A DNA stretch of 64,000 nucleotides from positions 1,705,319-1,769,318 of the forward strand of contig NW_020194515.1 in assembly GCF_002865645.1 (NCBI RefSeq), written 5' to 3'. Shown here in pieces: positions 57,332 through 64,000 of the stretch. This stretch comes from Hyaloscypha bicolor E. Taxonomy: Eukaryota > Ascomycota > Leotiomycetes > Helotiales > Hyaloscyphaceae. Position 1 is the first letter of the stretch, and each line of letters opens with the position of its first letter. The notes under the pieces were generated by a model. It was not told where the DNA came from and ran no database searches. It worked only from the letters and a program-made list of their open reading frames with translations. The translations under genes were made by a program, and so were the position numbers.

Positions 57332-57580
57332 AATGATAGTATAATACCATTTGTGCCAACACATTCGATTTTCAGATAGGAATATATCCCCAGTAATATC
57401 TCAGAATTATTTTTGCCGAATATAATGGCTTAACCAGCGAGAAACAAATTGCACCAAACATGCCTATAGCAGCAATAACCTGGAGAAGGATCTTGTCAGT
57501 CTATTCTGGTCCTCTACTATTACATAGTCAGTCAATATTCGGCTTGACAGTTCCGCCTAGTTAGGGAAAATAGACGTCTC

Positions 57581-59317
57581 TCAAGCGGATTTAGCCTTCT
57601 CAACATCCTTCATCCAATACGTTAGTCGCTCAGCTTTTAGTTGGGACCGTTTTATCCAGACTCCCCAACCAACTAACATGACTACGGTTACAGGGATCGA
57701 GATTGTCCACAACCACCAGATCTTTTTATTGACAACAAATGATGTATTAACAGCGCCAGTGCTTGATGTGGGATCCGGTGATGTGGTTGTGGTGAAGAAC
57801 TGGGTACCAAAAATGGAGCTAACTGTGGAGATGGGAAGGAACACCATCGCCAATATCGAGAGTGTTTTCATGACATAGCTATCTTGCCTCATGACCCGGC
57901 TATCATGCATAGTTCCAATGTTGAAGGCCTAAAAATTTCAGAATTTGGCAAAAGGAAAAATAATTGGAATAACCAACCATGTTGATAATATTCTTTAGTC
58001 TCTGGTCCACGCTTAGCATTCGCAATCTAGTCGAGTGGAACATCTCTCTGCGGTAGTGCAGGGAACGGTGTGTGGCTTCCCAGATGGCAGGATCGTCCCT
58101 TTGCAGCTTCTCCATTTCGCTATGGTAACGCAAAGCACACTCAAGGGATCTTAGACTGGCGTCTAACCCCTCCACCATGTGTATAGCATCTTTGGCAAGG
58201 TTGTGGATGCTATTGTAATCGATTGCGAGTAGCTCGGCGCTGTCGATCTCTAGTTGGGCCGAACGTTCGAATATGCTCTGTCCATTGTTAGGATTAGACC
58301 CGAACTCTTTGCAACGGAATGAGAATAAGGACAATGCACTCTTTCAGCTTCGCGAGATAAATCCACCAATTTCCATGCATTTTCATCAACGAGCTCATGC
58401 CATGTCTCGAACGATGCATTGATCAGGAAATATGGATCCCTGAGGGCGTCTTCCCACCTGCTAGACTTAAAAAGTCGATTGATAGCTACTAAGATTCCTT
58501 CGACGGGTTGGAAACAAATAAGTGTAACTTGCCGGGATGGCGCCGACGTGGACTTGTTATTCGAGGACGGAGTTGGCACCCACTTCAACACGACGGCCGA
58601 TCTTCTCCATCGGGGTTTTCCGTGGAATGGCAGTGACGGCAGTAGAGCGAGGAAACGGATCCATACAACTATGATTTCTTTTGTTTAACAAGTTCTTTGG
58701 AGATCGACTTTGAGAAGTTGCTTCGGGCACATACTTTCAGATTCGTCTCCCAACTTGCGGATGCCAAATGAGTGGGTGACTGCATGAGATCTCTCGCCGA
58801 CGAAGTCGCTCGGTATGCCGAACAAGTCAACTAATTTTAGAAGGCCAGGCAAAGAGGCAGGCTCATCAGTTGGGGCCGTGCTGAAACAGTTATGGAAAGT
58901 TTAAATTGCTGACGAGACGGAACAAAGCCAATTGAGTATCAAGGTTGACCCTGGAAATGAAATGAAGCGCAACTCAGCGGGAATCTGCTTACAGAATACC
59001 TAAATCCCACCCACCACAATTTCTAAGCTCATCCACAGATAGTATATCTTTGCGAGTTGGATGTTTTCCTGTAATTTCACATTAGACAGGTGATATTGAA
59101 AAAATTTCCGCCCGAAATACAGGGACCCTCTCTCACCTCGATGCCACTGAAACAGGCAGAACGGTGAATGAGCTTCAACATTGCTGCTTGTATACCCCTG
59201 TTCAAAGCGAGATATAGACTGAGGGTCCTTGGTGAGACTAGGCATCATCAAAATCCTCTTGAAAATATATCTCGTCCCTCTTGCATCCTTAGAGAGATCT
59301 AAGGAGTATAATACCAT
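57581..59317 (-). CDS. CorA-like fungal membrane protein, six exons
   Basis: Exons 59137-59317, 58993-59068, 58735-58880, 58340-58668, 57978-58277 and 57581-57928 join in frame to 459 aa (introns 68, 112, 66, 62 and 49 bp). Soluble N-terminal parts include FCLFQWHRGKHPTRKDILS, GGWDLGILTAPTDEP and FGIPSDFVGERSHAVTHSFG. A long helical region (RSIFERSAQLEIDSAELLAI to SVDQRLKNIINM) leads to two C-terminal helices, TLSILAMVFLPISTVSSIFG and WLWTISIPVTVVMLVGWGVW. This is the CorA magnesium-channel fold layout. The loop after helix 1 reads FGTQFF, not the GMN needed for Mg2+ selectivity, as in other fungal CorA-like proteins. Ion transport is therefore unproven. The exact start is less sure; internal Met residues near MMPSLTKD are alternatives. 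Confidence 0.75.
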
Positions 59318-60266
59318 AAAAACAAGAGTTTTTCATGTTTCAATGAAGTGTCACCTTTCTGGGGATGACGTGTCCGTCAGCTGTGGCTTGGCGGCTATGC
59401 AGGAGAACCTGGAAGAAGAACCCAATCTGTAAATGTCGCGTCATGCTCTGATAACAATCGGGCGAAGACGAAACTCTCTGCATCCTATTTCATACTAGTC
59501 GGGCGAAGATTGTTAATCATCCCGCCCAACTTCGATAAAGCGGGAATGCAGTAAAAAGGGGTGGGAAAACAAGGGTTTTGTGCGGCTGAGCAGGAGCGAG
59601 CGGCGATCTTTTTCCAAAGGAGCCTCATGAAGCTATAAATTAAATCACAGTCCTTCACTCAAGATCATTTCATCACCAAATTGACATCCCAACTTGTACA
59701 TCACATCTTGTCAAAGAACAGACTCTTAGCCATACTTGAAACGAAACACACATGGTAGGATCACCTGATGAGATGTACACCCTTAGTAAGCACACTAATT
59801 ACTGTGTAGGCTTCCAGTGGCTCAGATCGACACAGTCAAGACGTCCCCGCAATTCAAGATAAGATATCTAGTAAGCTAGTATGCTACCCGACTGTATTTT
59901 GATTTGTATAGGGTTTTCATTGACATTCCGCTTAGGCTGAGCTTGACTGGACAGTGGGCGGCGATTCCAGTACCTCTACTTCTACGAAGCCAACAAACCC
60001 TTCAAAGGAAGGGAAAAGTGGTACGGCCACCAGTGGGTTCTCTGAGTGCATTCCTTGATTAATAGCAATAGGATCCACGCCTGCTGCTCAATCTACCTCG
60101 ACAGTCACTTCAAGCATATCCAAATTGGAAACTGGACAACGCTCTTAAACTGCAGTATGTCATTTATTCCTTTGTAAAGTGTTCATTCCTTTTGCACTCT
60201 GCCTTCTAACCTTTACGGGACCCAACAGATTCCGTCGGAGCAAGACATACTCTACCAACTTCCAAG
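59318..60266. other. Divergent promoter region of the CorA-like and fungal-specific membrane genes
   Basis: 949 bp between two genes transcribed away from each other. Short upstream ATGs (for example 59753, followed by a 24-codon frame) occur in the presumed leader of the right-hand gene. No domain-bearing frame or RNA gene seen. Confidence 0.5.
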
Positions 60267-63244
60267 ATGCCCATGCCTGCCCCCAGTAATAGCAACGAGG
60301 AGCCTGTGCCCGACTACATCGCTAATTTCAATGATATCCATGGATGGTACCATGCCTGGACTAGGACTGAACATTCATGGAGAGGCTGGGGCGATGAGTC
60401 TAGGCCTGTTAGACTTTACTATCCAGCTAGCCTGCAGTACAATGCCCAAGACGGCTACAATGCCATCGATGGTATGGGAAGGCAAATCCCCGGAGATCAA
60501 CCATATGCTTGTACGATCAATCCATCATCTGGAAAATTCGAACGTCTTTGTGTTCAAACGAGAGATTCTTTCTGCACACTAGAAAACAGCACTTGGGATC
60601 GGACGATCATCAGAAACACAGCACCTAGGCTCTTTCGTCTGGCCAACTTCCCTCTCCAAGCCGTTCCACCTGCAAAGAGGCACCAGATAAAAGAATGGAC
60701 TCGCGAGGACTGGATATCCGTTGTTATACGCTGGATTCCTGCATCGCTGGGGATCGTCATTCTCGTGAGTTTTGGCCATCGACAATATATCTGCAAACTC
60801 TTCAGACTAACAAGCGTGCCTTTGATAACAGTTGGTTCTGCCAGTTCATGGGCAGCCAAGTGGAAAGGACTCGCGAGCATATCTGCCCTTTTTGTACAAT
60901 GGTTACCGATACCCACGTCTGGCTCGAAATTTCTGGGAAAACAGGAGAGAAATTCAGGAAGGACGTGTAGACGATCCCTCGTGGGCCTCAGGTAATATCG
61001 GAGTATACCGCGCATTCAGACCTAGGTTCCTCTGTTATTTGACCGAAGGAAAACGAGACAAAAACGGAAATAGGGTCGAGCCTCCTCGCTTTGAGGTAAG
61101 ACCGGTACGAATAGTGAGTTATGAATCTCGGCTTTTAGATCGAAAGATATTAACAATTAGTAGAACAATCACACGCCTTATGTATTTATATCATACACAA
61201 AGATCCAGTTCGACAGTGAGAACAAAAAAGAACAGGATGGTAATTATCAGCTTCTTTACGCTATGGCTCTTCTGGAAACCTTCATCTATGCGAATTCTGT
61301 TCAGGACAATGCACGAAAGCCAAACGCATTCTGGCTGGATAGTCTATGCCAGCCCTATAGTAAATACATCGAAGAGGAAGACAGAGAGGAAGAGGTCACA
61401 GACGAAGACGAGAAAAAGCTCCTGACAGATCAAGATGTGAGATGTTATTACCGTATTCTGAGCCATTGTCTGACTAGTGAATTAATTAGGTTTATACCAT
61501 GAACGATATCATCAGGGGAGCAGAGCATTCGATCGTTATTGCCCGGAATGCAACACCTTTACCAGAAGATGAGCCCAGTATGCAGGTCAAAGCACTTCAA
61601 GGCTGGGGCCAAAGAGCGTGGACACTAAACGAGGTCATCCTGAGCAAAGGCGATTCTGTCACAATATCAACCAAATTCAACCAGCGGTCGCACATTTCTA
61701 AAGTTCGCCTTGCCGAAACCGCATGGGCGGATGCTGGTTACTCACGACAACTTGTGGAGCACTTCACTAACCTTCCACTTAGTCGTCTAGAGCTGGTAAG
61801 CGTGGCGATGAAGTGCTTAGACAACCGAGAACTGAAAAGCAAACATGAAGGAGATAAAAGTTATGTTCTCATGGGATTGCTAAGGGTCCGGCCAATGATT
61901 GACACAAGTGATTCTTCATTTCAAGCGTTTGCTAGGTGAGTCGGCCACTCAGCCTTAACAAATCAGCATCCTTATGAGTTTGTCTAATGTATTGCTCCTT
62001 TACAGACTATCTCTGCCGCAAGACAACGACCGGCTCATGGAACGGCTGATATGTCTATTGCCTGAGCACCCAGATGAGCCGTGGAATAGGATGTCGGACC
62101 AATACAAGTCTATCCTTTGGGACATATTTCCAGATGTACAAGTGTGTGGCATTGGAGAGAACAACACAGTTTTTGTAGACGGATTCAAAGGTGCTATGGT
62201 CCAGTGGTCTTCATTCAGCACTGTTCAGACAATGAAGAGGCTGAGCTGGAAACGGCAGACCCTAATCCTCATCACCATGTTTTCACCGCTACTTCTCATC
62301 TCTGGGGCCATCGTGTTTGCTGCTTCTCACGCAGCAGCTATTTTCCTAATAGTTGTGTCATCTATTATCTTATTGGCAGCGCCTGCTTATGTCCCTCTTT
62401 TGTATAAAGGCAAACTGTATGCGGTTGAGCCTTGCTTGTTTGGCATTGAGGGGTACCTTCCTCTCCCCGAAATCGAAGAAAAGATATTCGGAGCTAAGAT
62501 GGGGCGCCTCAAGTGGAGTCCATATGGATCTCCTCTGTCACGCCATCAGTATCGAAAACGATATCGAGAACACTTCCAAGACGTCGAGGCAGGAGCAGGA
62601 CAACCATTATTGGATAGGGCTGATGATCCCGTCTACGGCTATCCCGTCGAAGCTGTGGACCCGTGCTCCCCATGCGATAACTGTATCAACTCGCCGCCAA
62701 CTCCCCGGTGCAAGCATTTCAGTTACAGTTCAGCAGAGGAAAAGAGCAGAAGTCCATATGGTAGTTTGAAGGTTCGGATTTTCAACCTCGAAAATCTGCA
62801 TAGTTTTGTTTCTTGCTAATCAAAATCCAGCTATTTACACTTATTGACACATTCTCAATGACAGTAACACTTTTTGAGGCTCGTCACCCCCCCGTGGCTT
62901 TGATCATCGGCGGATCCGAAGGCGGGATGAAGCGGGCTTTAGCCTGCTCATACGACATCACGACCGGAACCCTCTATCGTGAGACTGTTCTCCGGGTTCC
63001 TTCGCAGATTGTGGATAAGATGCATTCTTTACAGAGAGTCAGATTGGGACTAAAGAATCCTTTCGGAACAAGCAATGTGAATAGTGTTCATCATCCACAG
63101 CCAACGCCACCGATAACTGTTGTACGCCTACCACAGCCGACAACTCAGCCTCGAAATGAGGAATCCAACTATTCTCCACCTAGAGAGGAAGGGATAGTGC
63201 TAGGGCCGATTCGTGATGGCCCTGCAGGAAACAGGGTTGTATAA
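60267..63244 (+). CDS. Fungal-specific membrane protein of unknown function, six exons
   Basis: Exons 60267-60764, 60832-61113, 61203-61436, 61490-61935, 62006-62771 and 62831-63244 give 879 aa. An alternative donor at 61096 would shorten exon 2 by six codons. The N-terminus is hydrophilic (HGWYHAWTRTEHSWRGW). A hydrophobic stretch at ~155-170 spans the first junction. Residues ~375-390 read GQRAWTLNEVILSKGD, close to the HET-protein box. DKSYVLMGLLRVRP follows. Two membrane helices lie at ~565-615 (LILITMFSPLLLISGAIVFA; IFLIVVSSIILLAAPAYV), then LPLPEIEEKIFG. The C-terminus has TLFEARHPPVALIIGGSEGG and a Pro-rich tail. I recognise this as a recurrent fungal family without a known job; relation to HET-type recognition is inference. 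Confidence 0.72.
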
Positions 63245-64000
63245 CCTCAGAGTGTTTCAAGGATCACAGAGTCCAGACATGTATTATGTATATCAAGAGC
63301 TTCTCTCCTTAATTTGCTCTTCTCCCTTTAGCTTGCTCATTTTGCAATTTGGTAGCCGAATAAATTCTTTGTCTAACTTGAGTTATCATACTATCCTAGC
63401 AACTAGGCACTGCAGCCATCTTGTCACTAATCATTGCGTAGTCATTGTGTAGCTAAAAGGGTTATCATGGAGGCAACCACTCCTTAAACACGTCGAAGAA
63501 ATATAAAGCAACATCACTATTCCATCAAAATCTCCGGCATATCAACAGCTCAAAGATTACTGGCAGCCTTTTGTCTTTGATATTTCCAATGGCTGGAAAT
63601 TCCCTGATTGAAGCGACTCTGAAACCTTTGGAGTTATGTTAGAGGAGGTTCAGGTTATGAAATGTAGTAGGGGGAGGATTTATAGAAGACAGTAGCAAAC
63701 TCCTTTTGCTATGGGCAATGTCCTATAGGATAACATAGATATATTTTTATAAGGATCTGGTTCAGGATCCTTAGGAGCTTCTTTGGGCTCCAGGAAAAAT
63801 CGTCAATACTTGGCAAAAATGCTACAAGAAAGCGATAAGCCTATATCTAGGCTCATTAGTTAAGTAGTTACTGCTCAGGCTGCTCTCAGGGAATGCTCAG
63901 GCAGCTCAGGTGAGCTGGCTGAGCCGAGGGTGATTGGTATCTGAATAGAAGTGGCAAGGCTTACTAACTGATCTTGGAACGAACATGTGAGATTAAAGTT
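63245..64000. other. 3' flank, no gene seen
   Basis: Balanced to slightly AT-rich sequence with short frames only. Near 63868-63925 CTCAGG/GCTCAGG words recur, a small degenerate repeat. The segment probably includes the 3' untranslated region of the preceding gene. Confidence 0.45.

Noticed and set aside
59753..59830. Upstream ATG as the real start of the right-hand membrane protein
   Set aside because: The frame stops after about 24 codons and does not splice in phase to the main exon; at most a uORF.

Overview
The window comes from a filamentous ascomycete (Pezizomycotina) nuclear genome. Genes have short GT-AG introns (42-192 bp) with CTAAC-like branch sites. There are heterokaryon-incompatibility (HET) type genes and a fused MoaA-MoaC molybdopterin gene. 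A ~28 kb AT-rich block of retrotransposons carries in-frame TAA/TAG codons and Cys-to-Tyr changes, as expected from repeat-induced point mutation (RIP). A Leotiomycetes-like fungus would fit, but that is inference. All exon structures were built by hand from reading frames and splice signals.

Region 1 (1-22.4 kb) is gene-rich with balanced base composition. It holds a cut-off C-terminal CDS, a broken GH30 endo-beta-1,6-galactanase, a broken patatin-like phospholipase, a small hypothetical gene, a 1,942-aa RhoGEF-like protein, an EBP/EXPERA sterol-isomerase-like membrane protein, a Wdr8/WRAP73-like WD40 protein, a MoaA-MoaC (cnxABC/MOCS1-type) gene and a HET-domain protein. The Wdr8 and cnxABC genes diverge from a ~300 bp shared promoter.

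Region 2 (22.4-28.2 kb) is a transition. A 1,793-bp gag-only LTR element with a perfect 5-bp target duplication (AAGAT) lies in an AT-rich patch. It is followed by a HET-like relic and a single-pass membrane protein.

Region 3 (~28.2-56.9 kb) is almost pure AT-rich transposon. It resolves into a four-layer nest. An old Ty1/copia copy (B, minus strand) was split twice: by a Ty3/gypsy chromovirus (gypsy-2, plus) and by a younger inverted copy of the same copia family (A, plus). Gypsy-2 was itself hit in its 5' LTR by another gypsy (gypsy-1, minus). LTR lengths and 5-bp target duplications for gypsy-1, gypsy-2 and copia A agree at the base level, and removing the inserts rejoins copia B at about 6.24 kb.

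Region 4 (56.9-64 kb) returns to balanced composition. It holds a truncated pseudogene, a six-exon CorA-like membrane protein and a six-exon fungal-specific membrane protein that shares a tryptophan motif with the HET protein. The RIP island is thus flanked by HET-type and fungal-specific membrane genes, an accessory compartment next to housekeeping genes. No tRNA, rRNA or CRISPR was seen.
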